Shown here: positions 26,552-35,742 of the stretch, in pieces
Position numbering within the stretch: the first letter of the stretch is position 1
How the letters are laid out: each line of letters starts with the position of its first letter
Origin: Nitrososphaerota archaeon
GTDB lineage: Archaea > Thermoproteota > Bathyarchaeia > Bathyarchaeales > Bathycorpusculaceae
DNA length: 64,000 bases
Direction: 5' to 3'
Assembly (NCBI GenBank): GCA_031274765.1
Contig: JAISPR010000153.1
Span: 62,001-126,000 of the forward strand
Program-made: the position numbers and the translations under genes
The notes under the pieces: generated by a model
Told to the model about the DNA's origin: nothing
The model's input: the letters and a program-made list of their open reading frames with translations, nothing else
Database searches by the model: none

Positions 26552-28897
26552 TTACTCCTTCATTTTTCGTACCATTCTTGGTAACAGAGTTGGATCTGGA
26601 ATTATGGTTTCTTTCCAGTTCTTTTCTGTCAAGATCTTGACGAATTCATCTTTCATAGTTGAGGGGACATCAGCCATTGTTCTGACATAGAGGTGTAGGT
26701 CGTCTGGCATGACGCCTAAGTAGCGTTTGCTGAGATCCACATAGTGGCTTAGTTTGATACTGCGTCCTTTCCAGGTGTCGTTTGGTCTCATGCAGAGTTT
26801 AGCGATTGCAACCATACATTCCTCTTTGGTTTCTGCGATGTTGAAGAGGTGTTCTGGAGTAGGTCCGACGTTAACTGTTTCGCCAGTGCGTGCGTCGAGG
26901 ACTTCCCAGTTTTTGGGATCTTCTTTTCTGCCCAGAAGGACACGACGGTATTTGCTGCCGTGTGGACCAACGAGTACGGGTACACCTAAGCGCCAAAAGC
27001 CTGCGCCGATAGCGGCAGCTTTTTGGCTGTAGGCACCCCAGGCTAAACCGACTGCGCCAAGACGGTTATGGATATAGTCAGCGATTTCTTCATAGTTGCC
27101 GCGTAGACTGCGTTTTGCAAATATGTTTGCTACTTTGATTGCGGCTCCTGCAACATGACTGTTTGCTACGCATGAACCGACGTTACAGACGCCGCCTGCT
27201 TCAAATCCTCCGGGGAATTCTTCCCAGATAGTTTGACCATCAGCGTTACGGTAACTTCCCGCAGACATGGCTGAGCATCCAGACAGAACAACGATATATC
27301 GTCTGGTTGCGAATTCTCGGGCTATGTCATAGACGTCTTTGCCGCCTTTTGGATAGTTGCTACAACCAACGATTGCTACGATACCGGGAATTTCGCCAAG
27401 TACGATTGGGCTACCGACGTTGCGGATTTCAGTGTCTTGGATTGCTCCTCGCCCAACACGACAGAGATTATTTTCAGCATACATCGCTTTTTCGCCTGCT
27501 TTGACGATTAAGCTGTGTATCATGATTTTTTGTGGACAGGCACTCTCACATCTGCCACATCCGATACAGACTTCATAGAGATCGGTTAGAAGTGAGATAT
27601 CTCCAGTGGCAGCAGCTTTCATGGCAGGGGGAATTGCAAAGTCTTGTGGGCAGTTACGTTGACAGAGTTTGCATTGTGTACAGGTTTTTGCAATTGTGAC
27701 AAGTTCTTCAGGGGTTGGTAAAACAGTTTTGTGTTTACGTACTGGAGCTATGGCCCGTGCAACACGGACTGCGACTTCGCCAACTTTTTCAGGGTCAAGA
27801 ATAAGCACCCCTGCAACTTTGCCGCTAACAAGGTCGTCAACAATTGTGTTTACATCGTCGTTTGTGCGATTTTTGAAACCGACACAATTTTTCTCAGAGG
27901 CTGCAATAACAGGTGCATTGACCTTAGCGGCTTCGTCAGCAACATCGGTTCGAACGCATTGTTCGTCGAGTACAACAACATCAGCTAATCCGGCACGGAT
28001 AAATCGTAGTTCCCAGCTAATTGGACCAACAATTCTAGCACGATTATAGTACCGTGTCATGTCGTGACTTGTGCAACATAATCCGACTACTTCGAGGTTA
28101 TCATCAACTTTGTTTGCTTTTGCGTAGTCAATAATGCCAACAGATGGAACGACATTGTGACCAATACACATGATGACAGGTTTTGAGCGCTCGACACTAC
28201 CGATACCCAGTTTCACAAGGGGAGCTTCAGGGTCAGCTTTGGGATAACCTAAAGCAGAAATCTGGGCAATGTCGCCGACTTCCATGCCAACATGGTCACA
28301 CATACCAACGTGCATTGCTTTAGACTCAAAGTCTAAGTCATTTGCTTCTTGGCCCGTGTGGGCTACTGCGAGAATTTGTGTGATTTGCTCTTCAACATAT
28401 GCTAAAACATCATCCAAGTCACCAAGTGTTTCGGGTTTAATACCGGTTACAAGGCGTGTGATGGGGGCTTCAACTTTAATGTTTAAACCACCGATATCTA
28501 AGGGGAATTTGCGTCCGTATTTCTCGATTAAGTGATGAATTAAGTGCCTTGAGTGCGCTGAGTGACAGGCCGCACCAATTGCACAGGCAATCATGACAAT
28601 ACGGGATGATTGGGATTTGATGTTTAAGCCACATGCACCGCGTTTCCCAGCGGTCAAATCACATTTGCCAAAAGTGCAAAGGCAACATGAATCACAATCA
28701 GGCATGTAGAAGGCTTTGTATTTTGTGAGAAGTTTCATGTCCCAATCTCTTAGGGCAGTAACGGAGGGCATCGGAGTTGGACCCATAGGCTCAGTGTAGC
28801 TATCATTGACAACTTTACCGATGGATAACTCGAGGTTTTTGATAAGACCAACAGTGGTCTTCATTTCGTCTATTTTTACATGGACGTTTTTAGTCAA
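26552..28897 (-). CDS. cdhA: ACDS complex alpha subunit (carbon monoxide dehydrogenase)
   Basis: Ni-Fe CO dehydrogenase subunit that interconverts CO2 and CO at the C-cluster. The N-terminal CDSCCLCTFGKC region holds B/D-cluster cysteines. Two ferredoxin-type clusters, CTQCKLCQRNCP and CIGCGRCESACP (about residues 410-465), are the archaeal-specific E/F clusters absent from bacterial CooS. C-cluster Cys/His ligands are spread through the middle and C-terminal half (CNVGSCVANSH and similar). The length (781 aa) fits. It starts at TTG 28897, with GAGG 7 bases upstream. First gene of the cdhABCDE operon. Confidence 0.96.
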   Translation of the reverse strand: MTKNVHVKIDEMKTTVGLIKNLELSIGKVVNDSYTEPMGPTPMPSVTALRDWDMKLLTKYKAFYMPDCDSCCLCTFGKCDLTAGKRGACGLNIKSQSSRIVMIACAIGAACHSAHSRHLIHHLIEKYGRKFPLDIGGLNIKVEAPITRLVTGIKPETLGDLDDVLAYVEEQITQILAVAHTGQEANDLDFESKAMHVGMCDHVGMEVGDIAQISALGYPKADPEAPLVKLGIGSVERSKPVIMCIGHNVVPSVGIIDYAKANKVDDNLEVVGLCCTSHDMTRYYNRARIVGPISWELRFIRAGLADVVVLDEQCVRTDVADEAAKVNAPVIAASEKNCVGFKNRTNDDVNTIVDDLVSGKVAGVLILDPEKVGEVAVRVARAIAPVRKHKTVLPTPEELVTIAKTCTQCKLCQRNCPQDFAIPPAMKAAATGDISLLTDLYEVCIGCGRCESACPQKIMIHSLIVKAGEKAMYAENNLCRVGRGAIQDTEIRNVGSPIVLGEIPGIVAIVGCSNYPKGGKDVYDIAREFATRRYIVVLSGCSAMSAGSYRNADGQTIWEEFPGGFEAGGVCNVGSCVANSHVAGAAIKVANIFAKRSLRGNYEEIADYIHNRLGAVGLAWGAYSQKAAAIGAGFWRLGVPVLVGPHGSKYRRVLLGRKEDPKNWEVLDARTGETVNVGPTPEHLFNIAETKEECMVAIAKLCMRPNDTWKGRSIKLSHYVDLSKRYLGVMPDDLHLYVRTMADVPSTMKDEFVKILTEKNWKETIIPDPTLLPRMVRKMKE

Positions 28898-28937
28898 ATT
28901 GGAAACCTCAGTAAAGGTTTACCACTACACTAAATTA

Positions 28938-28958
28938 CAATCTTTTTAAACCTTTCCA
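28938..28958 (-). promoter_or_regulatory. Probable promoter of the cdhABCDE operon (BRE/TATA)
   Basis: On the minus strand GGAAAGGTTTAAAAAGA gives a purine-rich BRE-like GGAAAG joined to a TATA-like TTTAAAAA about 45 bp before the cdhA start codon. Transcription would start about 25 bp downstream, leaving a short leader with the GAGG ribosome site. No other sequence in the 136 bp gap fits better. Confidence 0.5.
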
Positions 28959-29033
28959 GAATTTTATTTAAAAGTCAGATTGCACTTAGAGAAATGCAAG
29001 GTTTCATAAAAATTGTGTAAAAGAAATTACCGC

Positions 29034-29798
29034 TTATAAATAGCCCAAGTTTTTAAGAATTTGCTTTACTGACAAATACGCCTTGTTTGTATTGGGCAAA
29101 TCTAAAAGCGAATCTCCATCGAGAACAAACTGATCAAGCTGATCATCGGCCTCGATTTTCCCAAGATATTTAAATTTCAACTCTTCCTCAGCACGCTTCC
29201 CCAGTTCAGCAGGGAAACGATAACCACCAATTAAGTAAAAATTTTCAAATTTCATGTCAACTTCTTTAGCAATTTTGTAAGCCCGTCTAACATGATCCTG
29301 TGACTTTTTGGAATGATCCAAGATATCAAAGATATCGTTTACCTCAGAGGTTATGCGTCTATTTAGATTTTCCAACCCTGCAGGAGAGTCAACAAGTACA
29401 TATTTGTAGTTTTTTACCAGTGATTCCAAAGCACCCTTTAGTGCACTGTTGGGCATACAATAGCATCCCTCAACCCATTTATTGCCCACTGCCATAAAAT
29501 CAAAATTTTCGCTTTCATATAATCCTTTTTCCCATATACGACTCTCGATACGCTGAGTTGGAGCAATACCTACAGTTGTTCCGCCGCCCTCGATAAAAGT
29601 GCTCACAAGCAAATCGGCTATGGTGGATTTACCTGCCGCCTTGAGATCTACACCCAACATTTCACCCAGATTTTGATCTGGATCAGCATCAACTAACAAT
29701 AGAGGAGACTGTTTAGCTTCAATAAAGGCCTTAGCCATCAAAACACTAAAACTAGATTTTCCAGTTCCACCCCGTCCAACAGTAACAAGAGTTTTCAT
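29034..29798 (-). CDS. CooC-type nickel-insertion ATPase
   Basis: 254-residue MinD/CooC-family P-loop ATPase that matures the nickel centres of CO dehydrogenase or acetyl-CoA synthase. The Walker A is the deviant form GRGGTGKSS (about residues 8-16), followed by the signature LLLVDADPDQNLG and the CYCMPN pair of cysteines (about residues 112-117), which in CooC dimers binds Ni or Zn. It lies just upstream of cdhA, a classic position, but the promoter-sized gap suggests its own transcript or readthrough. A second, different CooC is at 30521-31300. Confidence 0.9.
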   Translation of the reverse strand: MKTLVTVGRGGTGKSSFSVLMAKAFIEAKQSPLLLVDADPDQNLGEMLGVDLKAAGKSTIADLLVSTFIEGGGTTVGIAPTQRIESRIWEKGLYESENFDFMAVGNKWVEGCYCMPNSALKGALESLVKNYKYVLVDSPAGLENLNRRITSEVNDIFDILDHSKKSQDHVRRAYKIAKEVDMKFENFYLIGGYRFPAELGKRAEEELKFKYLGKIEADDQLDQFVLDGDSLLDLPNTNKAYLSVKQILKNLGYL

Positions 29799-29918
29799 CT
29801 AAAATAACCCTGATATTTAAGTAAAAGCCGCATATATTTCTATGGTTTACATGAGGAATTTTCCCATTCTTTCATAGTTTTACATTTGACAATTTGTCCT
29901 GCAGTACAACTAATTTTA

Positions 29919-30047
29919 GGCCTTTCGCTATTTTAGGTGGGTGCGCTCATTTGCCCTTCTTCAAGCTTGCTATGTTCTCCCTTATACTCCATAACATATA
30001 CCGCAACGGAACTTATTGGCTCTACCCACCTGATTTGACGAATAACC
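29919..30047 (-). repeat. MITE-like element, family C, copy 2 (with 8-bp target duplication)
   Basis: 129 bp, reverse complement closely matching 6811-6942. Both flanks read TAATTTTA (29911-29918 and 30048-30055), an exact 8-bp direct repeat directly outside the inverted-repeat ends GGCCTTTCGC and GGTTATTCGT (read inward). This supports insertion by a DDE-type transposase. It lies in the 720-bp gap between the two cooC genes. Confidence 0.8.
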
Positions 30048-30055
30048 TAATTTTA

Positions 30056-30520
30056 CATCTCAAACTGTCAAAAAACTATTAAAAACTCTTGAAAAACAAG
30101 AAAAACCGATTTTTCTGTCAGTTTTTCGATAAAAACACAAAAAATCACAGTTTTTAGATAGTCTCACCAGGCAAATATCCAAAAACACTACAAAACACAA
30201 ACAACACACACCCATCACACAGAACATAGGAATAATTCATCATGTTTTTCCCCAACCGCCAAACCTGAATGAGTTGGTTTGATATATTTTGACCCAAAAA
30301 TATACATAATTGATTAATTTATGAGTTGATATATTTCACATCGAAGCACATGCACGCAATTAAATACACATATATTTAATAAATAAAAATACATAAAATT
30401 AGAGCTAAACAAAAATTAAACAACTCAAACTTATATTCGATGAGAACTATCGCGCATTAAAAACCACAACATGCATGTTTAAAAATATATTCTGAATGTT
30501 ATTTGAAGAGTGGATAAAAA
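30056..30520. other. AT-rich intergenic DNA between two cooC genes
   Basis: About 465 bp with no gene. The early part is A/C-rich low complexity and the later part is strongly AT-rich. It should include the promoter of the downstream cooC gene (29034-29798), but no single box is convincing. Confidence 0.4.
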
Positions 30521-31300
30521 TCAAGTACTTTTATTTAACAACATCTCACAAACATCATCTATAGCTTTTACTGCTTGGACATTTTTATTTTTAAGTGGAG
30601 TTACACCCAACATATCTGATTCGATAACATTCTGATCCCAGGGCACATAAGAGAGCACATGGATACCATTTTGATCGGCAAACGTTTGAATAGTTTCCCG
30701 CTGAACGTCATTCATGACACGATTACCAACAAGATGCAGACTTTTCATACCAGCGCTGACTGCCAACTCATAAATGTGCTTGGCGATTTCAAGCGATTTC
30801 ATATTGGAATCAGCGACTATAAGAAGATCATCAACATGCCGAGATGTTCCTCTACCGATGTGCTCCACCCCTGCTTCGAGGTCCATAACTACGGCCTCGT
30901 TTACTTCAACCACAAGGTGACGCAAAAGAGCCCGAATGACAGCTGTAGGAGCACACATACAACCAGCACCCATCGTGCGAACAGTTCCCATGACAATAAG
31001 ATTTACACCCAATGGAGTAGGTATAGAGTACTGTTTAACAATATCATCAACACTAAAATGAAGATTATAAACGCCGCCGTAACCGGTACTGGTTTTTGTT
31101 TCAATAAGCGGCTGGTTATCCGAAATGGGAACTATTTTTCGGGTTTCCTCAGCAGATAATCCCAAAGTTAAGCCCAGATTTGGAGAGGAATCAGCGTCTA
31201 TTCCAATCGTTTTTAATCCACGTACAGCAAAGCCGCAGGCGATGCCTCCGGCGATAAGCGTTTTACCGACGCCACCCTTACCAGCAACAGCTATTTTCAT
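30521..31300 (-). CDS. Second CooC-type nickel-insertion ATPase
   Basis: Another MinD/CooC-family ATPase (259 residues from ATG 31300; the GTG at 31309 is less likely). The deviant Walker A is AGKGGVGKT (about residues 5-13), with TIGIDADSSPNLG and the metal-binding MGAGCMCAP CxC motif (about residues 115-123). It differs clearly from its neighbour, which has GRGGTGKSS and CYC. The pair may serve different nickel sites (C-cluster versus A-cluster), an inference from the presence of both Ni enzymes in the adjacent operon. Confidence 0.9.
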   Translation of the reverse strand: MKIAVAGKGGVGKTLIAGGIACGFAVRGLKTIGIDADSSPNLGLTLGLSAEETRKIVPISDNQPLIETKTSTGYGGVYNLHFSVDDIVKQYSIPTPLGVNLIVMGTVRTMGAGCMCAPTAVIRALLRHLVVEVNEAVVMDLEAGVEHIGRGTSRHVDDLLIVADSNMKSLEIAKHIYELAVSAGMKSLHLVGNRVMNDVQRETIQTFADQNGIHVLSYVPWDQNVIESDMLGVTPLKNKNVQAVKAIDDVCEMLLNKST

Positions 31301-31380
31301 AACAATCACAATAAAAAAAGGTTTGTCAAATTAATTTACATTTCCTATTACACACAAAACAAATAAAAAGCATCTTTAGA

Positions 31381-31538
31381 CCTACATTTGACAGTTTGAC
31401 CTAAAACAGTCAAAAATTAAAGTACACTCAGAAAATATTCGCATAATAAGAAAGTTCTTGTAAAAATAACCAAAAACATACAACTGCCTGCAATATAAAT
31501 AATTCAACACATTTTCTCCTCAAACTGCCGAACGTGAG
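31381..31538 (+). mobile_element. MITE, family A, copy 1 (6-bp target duplication TTTAGA)
   Basis: 158 bp with ends CCTACATTTGACAGTTTG and, read inward from the right, CTCACGTTCGGCAGTTTG. The flanks are identical: TTTAGA at 31375-31380 and 31539-31544. No ORF. Related copies are at 35316-35474 and 46884-47042, each with its own 6-bp duplication. Confidence 0.88.
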
Positions 31539-31594
31539 TTTAGACAAAGAACAGACCAGAGTTTTGCCAGTGTATTTCTACAGAATCAAAAACA

Positions 31595-31723
31595 GGCCGT
31601 TCACCATTTTAGGCGGGTACACTTATCTTTATTCTCCAACTTGTTTATGTTCTCAATTATGTTCCATACAAGGCTATGTCGCAACAGAACTTATTGTCTA
31701 CTCACCTGTTTTGACGAAGAACC
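31595..31723 (-). repeat. MITE-like element, family C, copy 3
   Basis: 129 bp, diverged relative of 29919-30047 in the same orientation. Ends GGCCGTTCACCATTTTAGGC and, read inward from the right, GGTTCTTCGTCAAAACAGGT. It shares AACTTATTG and the ends but has many internal changes. No exact target duplication is seen. It lies 56 bp beyond the family A element. Confidence 0.65.
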
Positions 31724-31811
31724 AAAAAAGCCGTTTAGTGTTTGTATATTACTTATGGACACACGGTTTTTAAATGAACATATGATCGAAAACCCACACC
31801 ACAATACACAG

Positions 31812-32110
31812 CCTGATTTCTCAGCATTTTTGTACTATACGCGTATGTGTATTTATTTTAACTTGATTTTGCGAATAATATTTCAATTAAAATATTGGTG
31901 ATGATTGTCGCTATTTTTTACAACACGCATTTTTGTTGTGGGGTGTAATTATACCATACATTATGTGTAAAAATTATGATACAGCCATCATATAAAAAAC
32001 AAGAGTTAACACACAAAAAACGAATATAATAGGACATAATAAATAATGCGTGTTAAAAAGCGACAAATAATTTTCAGCCGCGCACATTACAACTCTGACG
32101 AGAAATCAGG
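31812..32110 (+). mobile_element. MITE, family B, copy 1 (intact)
   Basis: 299 bp with perfect 11-bp ends CCTGATTTCTC and GAGAAATCAGG. The sequence is closely repeated at 46708-47171, where a family A element is inserted. No ORF of note. It lies 63 bp upstream of the hexapeptide acetyltransferase gene, so its right end may contribute to that promoter. Confidence 0.85.
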
Positions 32111-32173
32111 ATACATTTAAATTTCCACTCATATGTGGTTTTGATAATACAAGCACATGAGAGGAAATAAAAA

Positions 32174-32791
32174 GTGAACAACACTATTCGCTCAAAAAAA
32201 GATTATGAGTTTTTTTTGAAAGCTGATCAAATTGCCCTCAACATGAATCAAAAACAACGACCAAACAGATTTGGTGACGAAGTATGGATATTCCAAAAAC
32301 TATTGAGAAAAACAGAATATTTCCAAAATTGTCGTAAAGATCCCCTTTCTAAAATCTACCTACATTATCTCCGTTATAGACTACATCGACTAAGTTTAAC
32401 TTGCGGATTTACCATTCCCAGAAATGTATTTGGACCAGGTTTGTCCATAGCCCACCGCGGCACCATAATTATTCACCCCAAAGTTAAAGTGGGCGAAAAT
32501 TGCCGATTGAACACATGCGTCATTATTGGAACATCACCCACAGATAACGTTGATTTAGTCCCTAAAATTGGAAACAACGTTTTTATCGGACCAGGAGTCG
32601 TGATTACTGGCGACATCGAGATTGCAGATGGAATTGCTATAGGCGCTAACTCTTATGTTGATAAGTCTTTTTTAGAGCGCGAAATAACTATTGCGGGTAT
32701 TCCTGCTCGGAAAATTTCACAAAAAGGTCAAAGAAAAGTGTTTGGGCGAGCCACAGACACTCTACGTCAAAAAAATGTGTTGGAACATTAA
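32174..32791 (+). CDS. Hexapeptide-repeat acyltransferase, serine acetyltransferase-like
   Basis: 205 residues. The C-terminal half is a left-handed beta-helix with hexapeptide repeats (PGLSIAHRGTIIIHPKVKVGENC, NTCVIIGTS, IGNNVFIGPGVVI, IEIADGIAIGANSYV) and the HRG catalytic His region of serine acetyltransferases. The N-terminal helical part is short, so it is closer to small CysE-like or sugar O-acetyltransferases. A separate, longer CysE is at 56358-57401, which makes a non-cysteine role for this one plausible. GTG start at 32174 is preceded by GAGAGGAAA. The neighbourhood is full of repeats. Confidence 0.8.
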   Translation: MNNTIRSKKDYEFFLKADQIALNMNQKQRPNRFGDEVWIFQKLLRKTEYFQNCRKDPLSKIYLHYLRYRLHRLSLTCGFTIPRNVFGPGLSIAHRGTIIIHPKVKVGENCRLNTCVIIGTSPTDNVDLVPKIGNNVFIGPGVVITGDIEIADGIAIGANSYVDKSFLEREITIAGIPARKISQKGQRKVFGRATDTLRQKNVLEH

Positions 32792-32829
32792 ACCGTGTAT
32801 TTATGCGAGTTTTCAATTTTTCTACTACA

Positions 32830-32927
32830 GACAACCTCCAAAAGCCCCATTTCAAAAAACCAGGCAACATAGGTACACGGTTTTTAGCAGACAATTTTTA
32901 GAAAAATATGGTTTTCGAGGGCTACCC
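32830..32927 (+). repeat. MITE-like element, family D, copy 1
   Basis: About 98 bp, begins GACAACCTCCAAAAGCCCCA and ends ATGGTTTTCGAGGGCTACCC, an imperfect inverted repeat. Similar copies are at 35646-35742, 40669-40766 and 47342-47436. It starts 38 bp after the acetyltransferase stop. Confidence 0.7.
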
Positions 32928-33301
32928 GTAATAGATACAATTTGGATAGCGTTCGTTGTAGTGTTAAGTTAATGACATTATCTGAGCAGTCATTTTTTGT
33001 GTTTGTGTTCCCATTATGTGCAAGGGATGACAGGTTGGTCTTTGAAGGTGCTTTCTCAGGTTTTATAGGAATCCGATTTGTTCTTTGGTGGTTTTACGAT
33101 TAGTTTTTGCATACACAAATACTCATTATTTAGCACCATATAATTTATAAGTATTTTGATATTACATTAATCAAAATTCTAGATTTTCACAGATTTATAT
33201 TTGTATTTGATACACATATTTTTTTATGTTTTGACACGTGTATATTGGATCTTGTATTTTGAAAAGCAAAAAGACTTTCCCAAAGCCACATTTACACAAT
33301 T
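32928..33301. other. Intergenic DNA without recognised content
   Basis: About 370 bp between two short inverted-repeat elements. AT-rich, no gene or RNA recognised. Confidence 0.4.
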
Positions 33302-33412
33302 CAAACTGCACAAAAGTCAAAAAAACAACATCCCACTAAACACTACAGATAACGTACCCTATTGCTGTATGTAGTAGTCTTGATGAATTTTATCGGAGTT
33401 TTGCGCAATCTG
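33302..33412 (+). repeat. MITE-like element, family E, copy 2
   Basis: 111 bp matching the reverse complement of 8038-8150. Ends CAAACTGCACAAAAGTC and, read inward from the right, CAGATTGCGCAAAACTCC. AATT flanks both ends, but AATT is self-complementary so this is weak evidence for a target duplication. It ends about 90 bp upstream of the FrhB-like gene. Confidence 0.7.
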
Positions 33413-33504
33413 AATTGTTTTTAACCAACCAGTATAGCACAAAATCACAGCTGAGTTTAAAACTTTATTTGCAACTAAATCAGTTTCTAAGTGAGGCACA
33501 ACAG

Positions 33505-34353
33505 ATGCCTACTGAGCAAACAGAAAATAACCAAAAACTCAGAGACGCAAAGAAAAAAGAGATGGAACGCCAATTCCTCGATGGATTCAGAGATGAAGAA
33601 ATAGGCGTCTACCGCGAAATGTTTTCGGCAAAAAGTCAAATTGAAGGCCAAGATGGCGGCATAGTCACAACTTTGTTGCTAAAAGGAATACACGAAAACA
33701 TATTCGACGTAGCCATAGTTGTCCACCGCAAAAAAGAATATAATGCAGAAGTCATAGCAGCAACAACAAAAGAAGAAATTTTAGCAGCCAAAGGCACAAT
33801 CTATTACAGAATCAACGTAACCAAAAAGTTGCGCGAACTCTTAGCCCAAGGCAAAACCCGCATAGCCGTTGTCGGTACATCATGCGAAGTAACAGCAGTT
33901 AGAAAACTCCAACAGACCCTAAGTAAAAACATAGAAATCACTGTTATCGGGTTGTTCTGTTTTGGCGCCTTTAACCCCCAGAAACTTCAAGAGAAAACAA
34001 AAGCACAATTAGGTATTGATTTAAATAAAGCAACAAAAATACAGATTAAACAGGGCAAATTTAGCGTATATGTTGATAACAAAGAGCATTATTGTAAAAT
34101 CAAAGACATCAGTGAAGCAAGCGAGAGGATATGTAGTTTTTGTAATGATTTTGTTTCTCGACTCGCAGACATTTCAATTGGTTCAACAACCAATAGAACA
34201 GGGTATTCCACAGTAATTGTACGTTCAAAAAAAGGAACCACCTTGGTATCAAATTTGGACGTTAAAAAAAAGGAAGCGGACCGACAAGGTATTGCCAAAC
34301 TTGTCCAACTCAAAAGAGAACAAGCAAAAAGGGCCAACCACAATCCACCCTAA
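33505..34353 (+). CDS. FrhB-like F420 hydrogenase/dehydrogenase beta-subunit family protein
   Basis: About 282 residues of the FrhB/FdhB flavoprotein family, which hands electrons between F420H2, FAD and Fe-S centres. Family marks include SQIEGQDGGIVTTLLL (about residues 44-59), the TSCEVTAVRKLQ segment, LFCFGAFNP, and the ICSFCNDFVSRLADISIGS cluster region. Fewer cysteines are present than in full FrhB, and no N-terminal ferredoxin is fused. I chose ATG 33505 (MPTEQTENN), preceded by GAGG; the longer frame begins next to a mobile element and its N terminus is unlike the family. The MetF-like gene follows 119 bp later. Confidence 0.85.
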   Translation: MPTEQTENNQKLRDAKKKEMERQFLDGFRDEEIGVYREMFSAKSQIEGQDGGIVTTLLLKGIHENIFDVAIVVHRKKEYNAEVIAATTKEEILAAKGTIYYRINVTKKLRELLAQGKTRIAVVGTSCEVTAVRKLQQTLSKNIEITVIGLFCFGAFNPQKLQEKTKAQLGIDLNKATKIQIKQGKFSVYVDNKEHYCKIKDISEASERICSFCNDFVSRLADISIGSTTNRTGYSTVIVRSKKGTTLVSNLDVKKKEADRQGIAKLVQLKREQAKRANHNPP

Positions 34354-34472
34354 AAAGAGACAAACCAACAAAATCATTCTAAGGCAAGCGGTGAATGGGA
34401 GGGTCTAGGGTTAATATGCAAAAGATTTTTTAACTCAGAATGCGTCCCCTTTTAAACTGAGATGAAATTTCC

Positions 34473-35198
34473 ATGAAAATCTTAAACGAGTTTGTGCCCA
34501 CACGTAAATTCTTCAAGCTTGCCGAAGAACTCAAAGATCTAGTTGATGGATGGAATGTAACTGATGGAGCTGCAGGTTTCCCAGCGCCAAGCGGCGTTGT
34601 AGTCAGTTGCTTACTCAAAAATAAATACCCAGACAAATATGTCTGCCCAATCTTCATACTACACTATAAAGGACCTGTTGAAGTCGGCGGTTTAGCCCTT
34701 GCGTCCGACATCGTTGGACTTGACGGCTTAGCAGTCACCATGGGAGATACCCCCCACTTTGGTGAAGCCCTAAAGCAGTTGCCTTCTTCTGAAGTAGCAC
34801 GAGATTTCATACGCAATGACGTGAAAACCAAGAATCTAAAACTCGGTTGTCTCTTAACTGCAAGGCAATCAATCGAAGCCACGCTGGAACGGGTCCGTCA
34901 ACCATGGGACTTTGTCTACTTCATGAGACTAAACGATGACTCATTTGACCATCTCAAAGCAGTTTCTGAGGAATGTAAGAAACTCAACAAACCATTGTTT
35001 GCATACTTTTTGGTTGGCACCGCTAAGAATGTAGAGACTCTCAAACTCATCGGCTGGCCAACTGCGGCAACCATGGAAACTGTGGAAGAGAAAGCAGCAA
35101 AATGTGTCGGACTTGTCGACGGCCTCATCGCAACCTGCGCAGGTGATGCTGAAGGCGACAAACTGATGTTACAAAAACTTCAGAAATTCCGCAGTTAA
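34473..35198 (+). CDS. Methylenetetrahydrofolate reductase-like (MetF family) protein
   Basis: 241-residue TIM-barrel of the MetF family. VTDGAAGFPAPS near residue 30, VEVGGLALASDIVGLDGLAVTMGD (compare the LTGD region), LKLGCLLTA and WDFVYFMRL are consistent with methylene-pterin reductases. It is shorter than bacterial MetF (about 290 aa). Together with the FrhB-like gene just upstream it could form an F420- or ferredoxin-linked methylene-pterin reductase in the methyl branch that feeds CdhDE. This is inferred from gene order. No Mer gene is seen in the window. Confidence 0.82.
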   Translation: MKILNEFVPTRKFFKLAEELKDLVDGWNVTDGAAGFPAPSGVVVSCLLKNKYPDKYVCPIFILHYKGPVEVGGLALASDIVGLDGLAVTMGDTPHFGEALKQLPSSEVARDFIRNDVKTKNLKLGCLLTARQSIEATLERVRQPWDFVYFMRLNDDSFDHLKAVSEECKKLNKPLFAYFLVGTAKNVETLKLIGWPTAATMETVEEKAAKCVGLVDGLIATCAGDAEGDKLMLQKLQKFRS

Positions 35199-35315
35199 AC
35201 ACAAATCCATTGAGACCTAAAGTCTCTTTCCAAACTTTCAAACTTTATTATTTTTTTCAGCCATCAATCAGTTAGATTTGAGTGGTCATGTTTTGTTTTA
35301 TACTTAACATAAAAA

Positions 35316-35474
35316 CTTACATTCGGCAGTTTGACCTAAAACAGCCAAAAATTAAATCATGCTCAAAAAATATTCGAAAAAATAAGAAAATCATTGTAAA
35401 AATAACTAAAAACACGCAACAATCAGTAATATAAACAATTCAAAATATTTTTTTCCCAAACTACCGAATGTAAG
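35316..35474 (+). mobile_element. MITE, family A, copy 2 (6-bp target duplication TAAAAA)
   Basis: 159 bp with ends CTTACATTCGGCAGTTTG and, read inward, CTTACATTCGGTAGTTTG: 17 of 18 positions match. The flanks TAAAAA at 35310-35315 and 35475-35480 are identical. The best-preserved terminal repeats of the family. Confidence 0.9.
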
Positions 35475-35645
35475 TAAAAAGACAAATGTGGAATTAATAA
35501 GAACAGAAATATCGACATACATACATTTTCTACCCTCAAAAATAAGCAGCTGACCAAGAATCATGGCATTATATGTTTATCAACAACTATGATTTCACTA
35601 CCGTCGTTGTTTGAACAATAGCTCGGTCCCCAGTACAAGTGTATA

Positions 35646-35742
35646 GACGACCTCCGAAAACCTATATTTTTCCAAAAATCGTTTGCTAAAAACACTCCAA
35701 CTGTGTTGATTGGTTTTCTGAAATGGGTTTTCGGAGGTTGCC
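35646..35742 (-). repeat. MITE-like element, family D, copy 2
   Basis: 97 bp; left GACGACCTCCGAAAACC, right read inward GGCAACCTCCGAAAACCC. TATA flanks both sides (35642-35645, 35743-35746), a possible 4-bp target duplication. It directly abuts the protein-like frame that runs into cofE. Confidence 0.7.

Noticed and set aside
29873-29910. Possible fragment of a family A element before the 29919 family C copy
   Set aside because: ACATTTGACAATTTG resembles the left terminus but similarity stops after ~20 bases and no right end was found.
31534-31901. Plus-strand frames of 79 and 86 codons
   Set aside because: They lie across family A, C and B repeat elements and have no family features.
33415-33504. 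Longer N terminus of the FrhB-like protein
   Set aside because: It begins next to a mobile element, is unlike the family, and ATG 33505 has a ribosome site.
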